Of a stretch of 64,000 nucleotides of DNA, positions 35,629 to 43,734 are shown one piece after another. Position numbers and translations under genes: made by a program. Under the pieces are notes generated by a model. That model worked only from the letters and a program-made list of their open reading frames with translations. It had not been told where the DNA came from and did not search any database. The number at the start of each line of letters is the position of its first letter. The stretch's first letter is position 1. The stretch is taken from the NCBI RefSeq assembly GCF_018070075.1, contig NZ_JAGPXE010000015.1, positions 62,001 through 126,000 on the forward strand, written 5' to 3'. This DNA comes from Saccharopolyspora endophytica. GTDB lineage: Bacteria > Actinomycetota > Actinomycetes > Mycobacteriales > Pseudonocardiaceae.

Positions 35629-36198
35629 TCAGGTGGTCGTCTGGCCGTCGATGGTCTCGCGGATGATGTCCGCGTGTCCGGCGTGCTGCGCGATCTCGGA
35701 GATCACGTGCAGCAGCACGCGGCGGGCGCTGAGCTCGGTCCCGGGTTCGTTCCAGGGCGCGTCGGGCACCGGGTGCGTGATCAGCAGGTCGGGCAGCGCG
35801 GTCACGATCTCCTCGGTGCGGGCGGCGACGTTCTCGCAGCGCTGCACGATCCCTTCGAGGCTGTCACCCGGCAGCATCTGGAAATCGTTGATCCGGTCGG
35901 TCATCCACTGCGGGTACTCGCGCGCCGTGCCGGCCTCGATGTCGCCCCAGGTGACTCCGTCTGGCAGCGCGAAGGACATCGCCGACGGCCCGTCGGTGAT
36001 GAACCGCAGCCACGACTCCTCGGTGCTCGTGACGTGCTTGACGATCCCGCCGAGGCACAGCTCGCTCTTGGTCGGGCGCTCGCCCAGCTGTTCGTCGGTC
36101 AGTCCTCGGACGGTGTTGAGCAACTGGCCGCGCACGGTGGCGAGCTCGGCGAGCAGGTCGGCCTTCTCAACGTCGAGTGCGGTGTGGGAAGCAGTCAT
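35629..36198 (-). CDS. DinB-family protein (DUF664)
   Basis: A 189-aa DinB/DUF664 four-helix protein. The usual three metal-site histidines can be placed at His55 ('GGIVKHVTSTEESW') and in the C-terminal 'QHAGHADIIRETIDG' (His172, His175). Members are thiol-dependent transferases or damage-inducible proteins of largely unknown reaction. It is first in an operon with the AlkZ-like gene and divergent from a WYL-domain regulator with 62 bases between starts. DinB plus WYL pairs are common in actinobacteria. Confidence 0.88.
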   Translation of the reverse strand: MTASHTALDVEKADLLAELATVRGQLLNTVRGLTDEQLGERPTKSELCLGGIVKHVTSTEESWLRFITDGPSAMSFALPDGVTWGDIEAGTAREYPQWMTDRINDFQMLPGDSLEGIVQRCENVAARTEEIVTALPDLLITHPVPDAPWNEPGTELSARRVLLHVISEIAQHAGHADIIRETIDGQTTT

Positions 36199-36216
36199 GA
36201 GAGCAGCTTGGCACCG

Positions 36217-36241
36217 GTAGCGGTCAGTTTCTGTCCGCTAC
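36217..36241. promoter_or_regulatory. 25-bp operator-like inverted repeat between DinB and WYL genes
   Basis: GTAGCGG (36217-36223) and CCGCTAC (36235-36241) are perfect complements, and the inner CAG/CTG continue the symmetry around a central TTT. Only one T:T position breaks it. The repeat fills most of the 62-base gap between the divergent starts, so a dimer bound there would cover both promoters. The WYL protein is the likely binder. Confidence 0.7.
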
Positions 36242-36260
36242 TGCGGGCACGATGGGGTGC

Positions 36261-37211
36261 ATGCGGAAAACTTCGACGCGATTGCTGTCGTTGCTGTCGC
36301 TGCTCCAGGCGCGCCGGGACTGGCCCGGTTCGGTGCTCGCCGAGCGCCTGGAGGTCAGCGACCGCACGGTTCGGCGCGATGTCGACCGGCTGCGGGAGCT
36401 GGGCTACCCGATCGCGGCGGTCAAAGGACCGGACGGCGGGTACCGGCTGGAAGCGGGCAGCAACCTGCCGCCGCTGCTGTTCGACGACGACCAGGCGGTC
36501 GCGCTCGCGATCGCGCTGCGCATCGCGACCACGGCGGGAGCGGGCATCGAGGAGGCCGCCGCCCGCGCGCTGATCACCCTCCGCCAGGTGATGCCCTCGC
36601 GGCTCCGCCACCGGATCGATTCGTTGCAGATCACCGCGGTCGAGCGCAGCACCGCCCAGCGCGTGGACAGCGAGGTCCTGATGGCCCTGAGCGTCGCGGT
36701 GCACGCTCGGGAGGAGCTCCGGTTCGACTACACCGGCTCGTCCGCGCCTCGCCGGACCCACCCGCACCACCTGATCACCTGGGGCGGGCGCTGGTACCTC
36801 GTCGCCTGGGACCTGGAGCGCGATGACTGGCGCACCTTCCGCGCCGATCGGATCACCCCGCGCGTCCCGACGGGTCCGCGCTTCACCCGGCGCGAACTCC
36901 CCGGCGGCGACGTGGCCGCGTTCGTCAGGGCCAGGTTCCAGGGGGCGGAAACATGGCCGTGCCAAGGAGAGGTCGTCCTCGACCTGCCCGCGGGGACGGT
37001 TTCCCGCTACACCTACGACGGCGTGGTCGAGGAGCTGACCGACGACCGCTGCAAGCTCACGCTGGGATCGTGGTCGTGGAAGGCACTGGCCGCAGAGCTC
37101 GGGAAGTACGACGCGGAGGTGGAGGTCATCGGACCACCGGAGCTCCGAACCGCCTTCTCCCAGCTGGCCGATCGCTACGCCCGAGCAGCGGCGGACACAC
37201 CGAATCCCTAG
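36261..37211 (+). CDS. WYL-domain transcriptional regulator (YafY/DeoR-like)
   Basis: A 316-aa regulator with an N-terminal HTH_11-type winged helix (about residues 1-60, 'RLLSLLSLLQARRDWPGSVLAERLEVSDRTVRRDVDRL') and a WYL domain from about 130 to 215, then a WCX-like C-terminal part. WYL domains sense nucleic-acid fragments or small ligands and are frequent in DNA-damage control (PafBC, DriD). Divergent placement and the 25-bp repeat argue that it controls the DinB-AlkZ operon and itself. I use ATG 36261; ATG 36252 would add three residues. Confidence 0.88.
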   Translation: MRKTSTRLLSLLSLLQARRDWPGSVLAERLEVSDRTVRRDVDRLRELGYPIAAVKGPDGGYRLEAGSNLPPLLFDDDQAVALAIALRIATTAGAGIEEAAARALITLRQVMPSRLRHRIDSLQITAVERSTAQRVDSEVLMALSVAVHAREELRFDYTGSSAPRRTHPHHLITWGGRWYLVAWDLERDDWRTFRADRITPRVPTGPRFTRRELPGGDVAAFVRARFQGAETWPCQGEVVLDLPAGTVSRYTYDGVVEELTDDRCKLTLGSWSWKALAAELGKYDAEVEVIGPPELRTAFSQLADRYARAAADTPNP

Positions 37212-37225
37212 GCCGGGAGGTCGTT

Positions 37226-37345
37226 TCAGGCTCGCTGGTTCCCCTTGCCACCGGTGTAGGGGTGAACGGCGGCCCGGCCGGCGGCCGCCCCGTAGCGGCA
37301 GACCAGCAGGAGGTAGACGGTCAGGATTTTCGGTCGAGCGGTCAC
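37226..37345 (-). CDS. Possible 39-aa membrane or secreted peptide
   Basis: A short frame starting GTG (37343-37345), ten bases after GAAGGAG, and ending TGA at 37226-37228. The product has a basic start (MTARPK), a short hydrophobic core (ILTVYLLLV), one Cys at position 16, and a Gly/Ala/Arg-rich end with HPYTGGKG. About 33 of 39 codons end in G or C, which matches real genes of this genome. It lies on the same strand as, and 201 bases after, the response regulator gene, and is convergent with the WYL gene (15 bases). It could be a small membrane peptide, a secreted signal or a sensor-kinase partner. I recognise no family. Confidence 0.5.
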   Translation of the reverse strand: MTARPKILTVYLLLVCRYGAAAGRAAVHPYTGGKGNQRA

Positions 37346-37546
37346 GATTTCCGAACTCCTTCTCTGATGCGATGTTTCGCACTTCAGGTGGTACCGCATG
37401 ATCACGAAGCCGCAGGCGAGCGCGGAGCGTTTCGTCGCTTTTTAACCCGTACGAACGACCGGATTCGACCTTTCAGAGCGGGCGCACCACCCGGTCGTGC
37501 GCGAAAGTCGTTTCGCGAACAACATTCTCGTACGCGCCGTGACGGC

Positions 37547-38200
37547 TCACGGTTCGATGAGCCCCGCACGGATCGCGTAACGGGTGAGTTCCAACCGGTC
37601 CTTCATGCCCAGCTTCGCCATGAGGTTGGAGCGATGTCGCTCCACCGTCTTGATGCTGATGACGAGCAGGTCGGCGATCTCCTTCGAGGAGTGCCCCTCG
37701 GCGACGAGCTTGAGGATCTCCTCCTCCCGATCGGTGATGGCCCGTTCGGGAACGGCCTCCCCCTGGCCCGCGCGGTCGAGGTAGCTGCGGATCAGCGAGG
37801 TCACCGCCCCCGGGTACAGGAACGGTTCGCCGCGCATGGCCGCGCGGCACGCCTCCACCAGGTCGCGGTCGGCGACGGACTTGAGCACGTAACCGGACGC
37901 ACCGGACTTGAGCGCCTCGAACAGGTACTGCTCGTTGTCGTACATCGTCAGGATCAGGATGCGCAGGTCCGGCTGCAGCCGGGTGAGCTGCCGGGCCGCC
38001 TGCAACCCGGTCAGCCGGGGCATGGCGATGTCGAGGATCGCCAGGTCCAGCTCCCCGGCCTGCGCGAGCTCGACGGCCTCGGCCCCGTCGCCGGCCTCGG
38101 CCACGACGGCGAGGTCGGGTTCGTTGTCGAGGATCAGCCGGACTCCGCGACGGACCAGCACGTGATCATCGGCCAGCAGGATGCGGGTCGTGTCGGTCAT
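37547..38200 (-). CDS. NarL/LuxR-type response regulator (first pair)
   Basis: A 217-aa response regulator. The receiver domain has acidic Asp11/Asp12, phospho-acceptor Asp57 (LDLAILDIAM) and Lys107 (YVLKS). A LuxR/GerE helix-turn-helix spans about 153-212 ('ITDREEEILKLVAEGHSSKEIADLLVISIKTVERHRSNLMAKLG'). Its ATG overlaps the sensor-kinase stop (ATGA), giving a coupled two-component pair. Targets are not visible; the small peptide gene downstream is a candidate. Confidence 0.93.
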   Translation of the reverse strand: MTDTTRILLADDHVLVRRGVRLILDNEPDLAVVAEAGDGAEAVELAQAGELDLAILDIAMPRLTGLQAARQLTRLQPDLRILILTMYDNEQYLFEALKSGASGYVLKSVADRDLVEACRAAMRGEPFLYPGAVTSLIRSYLDRAGQGEAVPERAITDREEEILKLVAEGHSSKEIADLLVISIKTVERHRSNLMAKLGMKDRLELTRYAIRAGLIEP

Positions 38201-39144
38201 CGGCCGCCCCCGGTGTTGATCGGCACGTCGAGCCGGACTTCAGTGCCGCCCTCGGAGACCGGTTCGACGGCCAGCGTCGCCCCGGCCAGCAGTGCGCGCT
38301 CCCGCATTCCCCGGATGCCGGCGCCTTCCGGGGAGTCCCCGATGCCCGCGCCGTTGTCCCGCACCCGCAACCGGACCTCCGAGGGCTCCACGTGCACCAG
38401 CAGGTGGATGCGGGTCGCACCGGAGTGCCGGACCGCGTTGGTGATGCTCTCCTGCGCCACCCGGTAGATGACCAGCTCGACCTCCTCGCCCAGCTCCGGC
38501 AGCTCGCCCTTGATCCGGCACCGGGCGGCGACGCCGTGGACCTCGCCGGTGAGCGACTTCAGCGCGCTGGCCAGGCCGAGCTCCTCCAGCACCCCGGGGC
38601 GCAGCCGCCGGGCGATGCGGCGGATCTCGTCGAGGCTGTCGCGGGTGGTCTCCTGCACCTGGTGCAGCGCGTCGGACACCGCCTCGGGCGCCTCGTCCGC
38701 GACCCGCCTGAGCTCCAGCAGCACCGCGGTCAGGCTCTGCCCGACCTCGTCGTGGAGCTCGCGGGCGATGCGGCGGCGCTCGGCCTCCTGCGCGGACAGC
38801 GCCTGGGCGTTGCTGGTGGCGCGCTCGAACTCCAGCCGGTCCAGCATCGCGTTGAACGCCATGATCAGGTCCGCGATGCCCCCGTGCCCGGACACCGGCG
38901 GCCGCGATCCCGGCCGCAGCAGGTCGATGGTGGTCATCGCTCGGGTCAGCCGCCGCAGCGGCAGGAACCCGATGCGCAGCAGCACCGCGTTGGCCACCAG
39001 CATCGCGACCAGCCCGGCGACCAGGATCAGGCCTTCGGCGGGCAGCACCGGCGTGGACACCGTGGCCGGGCTGAGCACCAGCAGCACCGTCGCTCCGGTG
39101 AGCACGGCGGCGTTGAGCAGGAACACCCGCCAGAACAAGGACAC
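38197..39144 (-). CDS. NarX/DesK-type membrane histidine kinase (first pair)
   Basis: A 315-aa sensor kinase with two transmembrane helices (about residues 5-25 and 37-58), a HAMP-like linker, HisKA_3 phospho-acceptor His131 (RRRIARELHDEVGQ) and a C-terminal HATPase_c domain ('RVAQESITNAVRHS', 'DNGAGIGDSPEGAGIRGMRERA'). The extracellular loop between helices is very short, so it may sense membrane state or a partner peptide. I chose the GTG at 39142-39144, which has AGGAGG eight bases upstream, over earlier ATG codons that would add an unlike N-terminus. Confidence 0.9.
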   Translation of the reverse strand: MSLFWRVFLLNAAVLTGATVLLVLSPATVSTPVLPAEGLILVAGLVAMLVANAVLLRIGFLPLRRLTRAMTTIDLLRPGSRPPVSGHGGIADLIMAFNAMLDRLEFERATSNAQALSAQEAERRRIARELHDEVGQSLTAVLLELRRVADEAPEAVSDALHQVQETTRDSLDEIRRIARRLRPGVLEELGLASALKSLTGEVHGVAARCRIKGELPELGEEVELVIYRVAQESITNAVRHSGATRIHLLVHVEPSEVRLRVRDNGAGIGDSPEGAGIRGMRERALLAGATLAVEPVSEGGTEVRLDVPINTGGGR

Positions 39145-39152
39145 GTCCCGCA

Positions 39153-39158
39153 CCTCCT
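39153..39158 (-). promoter_or_regulatory. Shine-Dalgarno AGGAGG deciding the sensor kinase start
   Basis: AGGAGG on the minus strand lies eight bases before the GTG at 39142-39144. Starting at an upstream ATG (39168) would place this site inside the coding region. Confidence 0.6.
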
Positions 39159-39300
39159 GAACGCCCATTCGACCACCGGTCGCCCTTCGAACACCCATAC
39201 GGGTCGTGCGCACCAAAAATGGGTGTCAGCCCCGATGGCCAACAGACGCTCTCCTGGGTGAAGCTGGCCGGAGGACTAGCGCAGAGGAAGAGCGACAAGC

Positions 39301-40419
39301 GTGACGACAGCCGGATCCGGCGGTGGGCAGAGCCGCCGGAAGATCAGCTGGGATCTTGTTCGAGCCGGTTGCGTGGTGCTGGTGATGCTCTATCACTCCA
39401 CGAGCCTGAGCGTCTTCCTCCACCCCGAGCTGGAGCCGAGGACCTTCGAGTTCCCGTATCAGGTCGGGGCCAGCCTGCTGCTGGTCGTCTCCGCGTACTT
39501 CGCGTGCGTGACGATCCGCCGCGGCTCCCTGCTCCGCTACTGGTGGGGCCGCGTGGCCCGACTGCTGCCGTCGTTCCTGGCGGCCGTGGTGGTCAGCTAC
39601 TACGTGCTGCGGGCGTTCCCGATCGAGGGCTGGTTCTTCCCCCTGCCCGAGGACCTGCGAGCCAACCTGCTGATGCTGTGGCACTGGAAGCCGCAGTTCT
39701 ACCCCTTCATCGACGGCTCGCACTGGACGGTGCCGCTGCAGCTGATGGGCTTCACCGTCGCCGCCCTGCTCTACCGGAGCTGGTGGGGCCACGGTCGCAG
39801 GATCGTGATCGTGCTGTGGGTGGCGGTGCTGGTACCGCTGGCGCAGTGGCCGATCCGGATCGCCGAGCCGATCGACGAGACCTACCGGACCGTGGTCGAC
39901 GGGGTCGGCATGCACCGCTGGCACCTGTTCGTCGCGGGAGTGGCGATCTGGATGTGGTCGGTCAAGCGCCTGAGCACCCCGCACTTCGCGGCTCTGCTGG
40001 CGCTCTGCATGGCGGCGCAGGAAGTGCACAACTACACGCGCACGCCCGAAGGTCTGCTGGCCGACACCGGCTCGTCGGTGGCCGTGGCCATCGGCATGTG
40101 CCTGATCGCGCTGGTCGCGCGCTCCCCCGACATGGCGATGCCGCAGCCCGCGCGACGCGCGATCAGCTGGTTCGCCGGCATCTCCTACGGCACCTTCCTG
40201 ATGCACCAGGCCATCGGCTACATCGTGCTGCGCAAGCTGCAGGACGTGGGGGTCGACACCATCACGCAGACCCTGGCGATGCTGGTGACGGGCACGCTCC
40301 TCGGGTGGGTGCTCACCCGCGCGGTGGAGCAGCCGGCCCACAAGCTGCTCATGAAGCCCTTCAAGCAGGGTGGTGGCGCGGCTCGCACCCGGGAAACAAA
40401 AACGGTCGGTCCGCGTTGA
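39301..40419 (+). CDS. Membrane acyltransferase (Acyltransferase_3/OatA family)
   Basis: A 372-aa integral membrane protein with about ten transmembrane helices, fitting the acyltransferase-3 family that O-acylates sugars, peptidoglycan, polysaccharides or antibiotics. The first helix carries 'ISWDLVRAGCVVLVMLYHST', where the Arg and the His of LYHST correspond to the conserved R/H pair of the family. A late 'ISYGTFLMHQAIGYIVL' helix with His is also typical. No C-terminal SGNH domain is present. GTG start at 39301. It lies seven bases before the luciferase-like gene, so the two probably share a message. The acceptor is unknown. Confidence 0.85.
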   Translation: MTTAGSGGGQSRRKISWDLVRAGCVVLVMLYHSTSLSVFLHPELEPRTFEFPYQVGASLLLVVSAYFACVTIRRGSLLRYWWGRVARLLPSFLAAVVVSYYVLRAFPIEGWFFPLPEDLRANLLMLWHWKPQFYPFIDGSHWTVPLQLMGFTVAALLYRSWWGHGRRIVIVLWVAVLVPLAQWPIRIAEPIDETYRTVVDGVGMHRWHLFVAGVAIWMWSVKRLSTPHFAALLALCMAAQEVHNYTRTPEGLLADTGSSVAVAIGMCLIALVARSPDMAMPQPARRAISWFAGISYGTFLMHQAIGYIVLRKLQDVGVDTITQTLAMLVTGTLLGWVLTRAVEQPAHKLLMKPFKQGGGAARTRETKTVGPR

Positions 40420-40426
40420 ACCCGGT

Positions 40427-41449
40427 GTGAAAAAGATCGGGTTCCTGTCCTTCGGGCACTGGTCGGCCTCGCCGCACTCGCAGACGCGCACCGCGGCGGA
40501 CGCGCTGCACCAGGCCGTCGACCTCTCCGTCGCAGCGGAAGAGCTCGGCGCCGACGGCGCCTACTTCCGCGTGCACCACTTCGCGCGGCAGTACGGCTCG
40601 CCGTTCCCGCTGCTGGCGGCGATCGGCGCCCGGACCAGCCGCATCGAGATCGGCACCGGCGTGATCGACATGCGCTACGAGAACCCGCTCTACATGGCCG
40701 AGGACGCGGGTTCGGCCGACCTCCTCTCCGACGGCAGGCTGCAGCTCGGCATCAGCAGGGGATCGCCGGAGCAGGTGATCGAGGGCTGGCGCTACTTCGG
40801 CTACCAGCCACCGGAGGGCCAGACCGACGCGGACATGGCGCGCACCCACACCGAGGTGCTGATGGAGGTCCTCAAGGGCGAGGGGTTCGCGCAGCCCAAT
40901 CCGCGGCCGATGTTCCCCAACCCGCCGGGACTGCTGCGCGTCGAGCCGCACTCCCCCGGCCTGCGGGACCGCATCTGGTGGGGGTCGAGCTCCAACGCGA
41001 CGGCGCGGTGGGCGGCGAAGCTGGGGATGAACCTGCAGAGCTCCACGCTCAAGGACGACGAGAGCGGTGAGCCGCTGCACGTCCAGCAGCGCAAGCAGAT
41101 CGAGGCGTTCCGCGAGGCCTGGCGCGCCGAGGGGCACGAGCGCGAGCCGCGGGTGTCGGTCAGCCGCAGCATCTTCGCCATCGTCAACGACCTCGACGAC
41201 ATGTACTTCGGCGGTGACGACAACACCGAGGACAAGATCGGCAACATCGACGCCAACACCCGCGCGATCTTCGGTCGGTCCTACGCGGCGGCGCCGGACG
41301 TGCTGGTCAAGCAGCTGGCCGAGGACGAGGCGATCGCCGCGGCCGACACCCTGCTGCTCACGGTGCCCAACCAGCTGGGCGTGGACTACAACGCCCACGT
41401 CATCGACAGCATCCTCCGCCACGTGGCCCCGGAGCTCGGCTGGCGCTGA
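40427..41449 (+). CDS. LLM-class (luciferase-like) flavin-dependent oxidoreductase
   Basis: A 340-aa bacterial-luciferase-like monooxygenase. The N-terminal strand 'IGFLSFGHWSASPHSQTRTA', 'AEELGADGAYFRVHHFARQYGSPFPLLAAIGART' and 'IEIGTGVIDMRYENPLYMAEDAGSADLLSDGRLQLGISRGSPEQVIEGW' are typical of the FMN-dependent LLM TIM barrel. It likely uses reduced FMN (or F420) on a small organic substrate, unidentified. The GTG at 40427 starts seven bases after the acyltransferase stop; a longer frame would overlap that gene by 50 bases. Confidence 0.9.
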   Translation: MKKIGFLSFGHWSASPHSQTRTAADALHQAVDLSVAAEELGADGAYFRVHHFARQYGSPFPLLAAIGARTSRIEIGTGVIDMRYENPLYMAEDAGSADLLSDGRLQLGISRGSPEQVIEGWRYFGYQPPEGQTDADMARTHTEVLMEVLKGEGFAQPNPRPMFPNPPGLLRVEPHSPGLRDRIWWGSSSNATARWAAKLGMNLQSSTLKDDESGEPLHVQQRKQIEAFREAWRAEGHEREPRVSVSRSIFAIVNDLDDMYFGGDDNTEDKIGNIDANTRAIFGRSYAAAPDVLVKQLAEDEAIAAADTLLLTVPNQLGVDYNAHVIDSILRHVAPELGWR

Positions 41450-41571
41450 TCGCGCTGCAGGGCGGCCGGGCGCCCGGCGGCACCCCGAAACTGGATGAGC
41501 CAGTTGGCCAGTTCGGTATTGACTTCGGGCTGCGTTTCACGGAAAGTGGCTGAGCCAGTGAGCCACTGTGC

Positions 41572-41600
41572 CGCGCACCACACCCCCTTCGTGGTGCGCG
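41572..41600 (+). promoter_or_regulatory. 10-bp hairpin just upstream of the MatC-like gene
   Basis: CGCGCACCAC (41572-41581) pairs with GTGGTGCGCG (41591-41600) around a nine-base loop, ending 13 bases before the AAGGAGG ribosome site. It could be the terminator of the luciferase-like gene or a leader structure controlling the transporter. No T-tract follows. Confidence 0.5.
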
Positions 41601-41624
41601 GGCCGCGCAGGCAAGGAGGCAAAG

Positions 41625-42911
41625 GTGCCACCCGAAGTCATATCCATCCTGGTGCTGGTCGCCGCGTTCGTCATCGCCACGACGCTGTCGGTGAACATGG
41701 GAGTGCTGTGCTTCGCAGCGGCTTTCCTGGTCGCCACGGTGTTCGGCGGGCTGTCCGAGGACGACATCTTCGACGGCTTCCCCGGGGACCTGTTCGTGGT
41801 CCTGGTGGGCGTGACGTTCCTGTTCGCGATAGCCCGGGCGAACGGCACGACCGACTGGGTGGTGCAACGCGCCGTTCGGTTGGTGGGCGGCCGGATCGCG
41901 CTGATCCCGTGGGTGATGTTCGGGATCGGCGCGCTGCTCACCGCGATCGGTGCGGTCAGCCCCGCCGCGGTGGCCATCGTGGCTCCGATCGCGCTGAACC
42001 TGGCCGCGCAGTACCGGATCAACCCGCTGCTGATGGGCGCGATGGTCGTGCACGGCACGCAGGCGGGCGGTTTCTCGCCGATCAGCATCTACGGCAGCAT
42101 CGTCAACGAGGTCGTGGCCAACAGCGGGTTGCCGGGCAGTCCGCTGGTGCTGTTCCTGGGCAGCTTCGCCGCCAACGCCGTGATCGCCGGGATCGTGTTC
42201 GTGGTCTTCGGAGGCCTGCGGCTGCGCAGGGGCGCCGAGGCCCGGCGGCTCATCGCGACGGGTTCGGGCGGCGGTGCGGAGGTCCCCGACAGCGAGCCGG
42301 TCGAGGAGCTGCGGCTCAACCGCGACCGCGTGCTGACGCTGACCGGTCTGGTGGTCCTGGTGGTCACCACGCTCGGCTTCGGGCTCGACGTCGGCCTGAT
42401 GGCGATGAGCATCGCCGTGGTGCTCAGCGTCCTGTCGCCCAAGACCGGCAAGGCCGCGCCGAGCGAAGTCGCGTGGCCGACCGTGCTGCTGATCTGCGGT
42501 GTCCTCACCTACGTCGGCGTGCTGGAGAAGATGGGCACGATCGACTACGTGGGCCACTCGGTGGCCGGCATCGGCGTTCCGCTGCTCGCCGCTCTCCTGC
42601 TGTGCTACATCGGCGCGATCGTGTCGGCGTTCGCCTCGTCGGTCGGCATCATGGGCGCCCTCATCCCGCTGGCGGTGCCGTTCCTGCAGACCGGCAGCGT
42701 CGGACCGATCGGCATGATCACGGCCTTCGCGGTGGCGGCCACGGTCGTCGACGTGAGCCCGTTCTCCACCAACGGCGCGATCGTGCTGGCCAACGCCAAG
42801 GACGTGGACAAGGACGCATTCTTCCGGAAGCTCCTCATCTACGGGGGCGTCGTCGTGGCAGCCACCCCGCTGGCGCTCTGGATCCTGCTGGTCCTGCCGG
42901 GTTTCGGCTGA
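41625..42911 (+). CDS. SLC13/MatC-like dicarboxylate carrier
   Basis: A 428-aa membrane protein with about eleven to twelve hydrophobic helices. The N-terminal part matches the MatC-N/dicarboxylate carrier type ('LVLVAAFVIATTLSVNMGVLCFAAAFLVATVFGGLSEDDIFDGFPGDLFVVLVGVTFLFAIARANGT' region, residues about 6-75), and 'GVLTYVGVLEKMGTIDY' and 'FASSVGIMGALIPLAVPFL' match ion-transporter-superfamily repeats. Such carriers take up malonate or other dicarboxylates with cations. Start GTG 41625 with AAGGAGG five bases away. No metabolic partner for malonate lies next to it, so the substrate is a guess. Confidence 0.83.
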   Translation: MPPEVISILVLVAAFVIATTLSVNMGVLCFAAAFLVATVFGGLSEDDIFDGFPGDLFVVLVGVTFLFAIARANGTTDWVVQRAVRLVGGRIALIPWVMFGIGALLTAIGAVSPAAVAIVAPIALNLAAQYRINPLLMGAMVVHGTQAGGFSPISIYGSIVNEVVANSGLPGSPLVLFLGSFAANAVIAGIVFVVFGGLRLRRGAEARRLIATGSGGGAEVPDSEPVEELRLNRDRVLTLTGLVVLVVTTLGFGLDVGLMAMSIAVVLSVLSPKTGKAAPSEVAWPTVLLICGVLTYVGVLEKMGTIDYVGHSVAGIGVPLLAALLLCYIGAIVSAFASSVGIMGALIPLAVPFLQTGSVGPIGMITAFAVAATVVDVSPFSTNGAIVLANAKDVDKDAFFRKLLIYGGVVVAATPLALWILLVLPGFG

Positions 42912-42917
42912 GCGAGG

Positions 42918-43715
42918 TCAGTCCGCCAACCACCACAGGAGCCGGTAGTGGGCCGTGCGGTCCGGGTCGGGAGCGACGCCGTAGGCGTCCAGGAGCGCGT
43001 CCTCCCAACCCGGACCGTAGTTCCACAGGGTGGACCAGGTGGCGACGGCGAGGTCGGCCCAGCGGTCGGCCACGCCGAGGCTGCCGAGGTCGACGTGGCC
43101 GGTGCACCGGTCACCGTCCCCGATGAGGGTGTTGGGGGCGCAGGCGTCGCCGTGGCAGACCACCAGGCGATCGACCGGAGGAGGTTCGGCGAGGAGGTCC
43201 AGCGCCTCGTCGACTCCGCCGATGCGGGCGAGCTCGGGTGGCCGGTCCGCCAGGTCGATCAGGCCTGCGGTGGCGCGTTGCCGAGCGCCGGCCAGCCGCG
43301 ATTCGGTTGACCAGTCGAACGGGCAGCTCTCGACGGGTAGTGCCTCGTGCAGTGCGCGCAGTCCGGAACCGATGGCGCGCACCGCGGTCTCGGGCTGGGA
43401 GATCCAGCGGTCGTCGACGGCTGAGAGACCGGGCAGCCCCGCGGTGACCATCCAGTCCCCGGTGCTGTCGGAGCCGTGGTCGAGCACGCGCGGCACCGAG
43501 GCGTAGCGGCCGGCCCAGCGCAACCGCTCCACCTCGGGAGCCAGCGGGAGGCCGTCGGGTGACCACTTCACGAACTGCGCGCGGGGTTCCGATCCGATCC
43601 GGAAGGTCAGCCCTCCCAGCTCGTTTCGCCACACCGCCCGAACCGGACGGCCGCCCGCGATGGCGCGGACCACGGGCGGCGTCCCCACCGGCTCACGAGG
43701 TGCTGAAGCGATCAC
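42918..43715 (-). CDS. Aminoglycoside 3'-phosphotransferase-like kinase (APH family)
   Basis: A 265-aa APH-fold phosphotransferase of typical APH(3') length. The catalytic loop is VCHGDACAPN with Asp190 and Asn195, and the metal-binding Asp209 lies in HVDLGSLGVADRWADLA, the wording characteristic of APH(3') enzymes. It would phosphorylate an aminoglycoside or a related hydroxyl compound with ATP. Chromosomal copies in actinomycetes often give intrinsic aminoglycoside resistance, but related proteins act on other substrates. The GTG start (43713-43715) has a modest GGGAAG upstream. It stands between the MatC-like gene (convergent) and the amidohydrolase operon (same strand, 19 bases after it). 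Confidence 0.85.
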   Translation of the reverse strand: MIASAPREPVGTPPVVRAIAGGRPVRAVWRNELGGLTFRIGSEPRAQFVKWSPDGLPLAPEVERLRWAGRYASVPRVLDHGSDSTGDWMVTAGLPGLSAVDDRWISQPETAVRAIGSGLRALHEALPVESCPFDWSTESRLAGARQRATAGLIDLADRPPELARIGGVDEALDLLAEPPPVDRLVVCHGDACAPNTLIGDGDRCTGHVDLGSLGVADRWADLAVATWSTLWNYGPGWEDALLDAYGVAPDPDRTAHYRLLWWLAD

Positions 43716-43734
43716 AGCACCATTCTTCCCGCTC

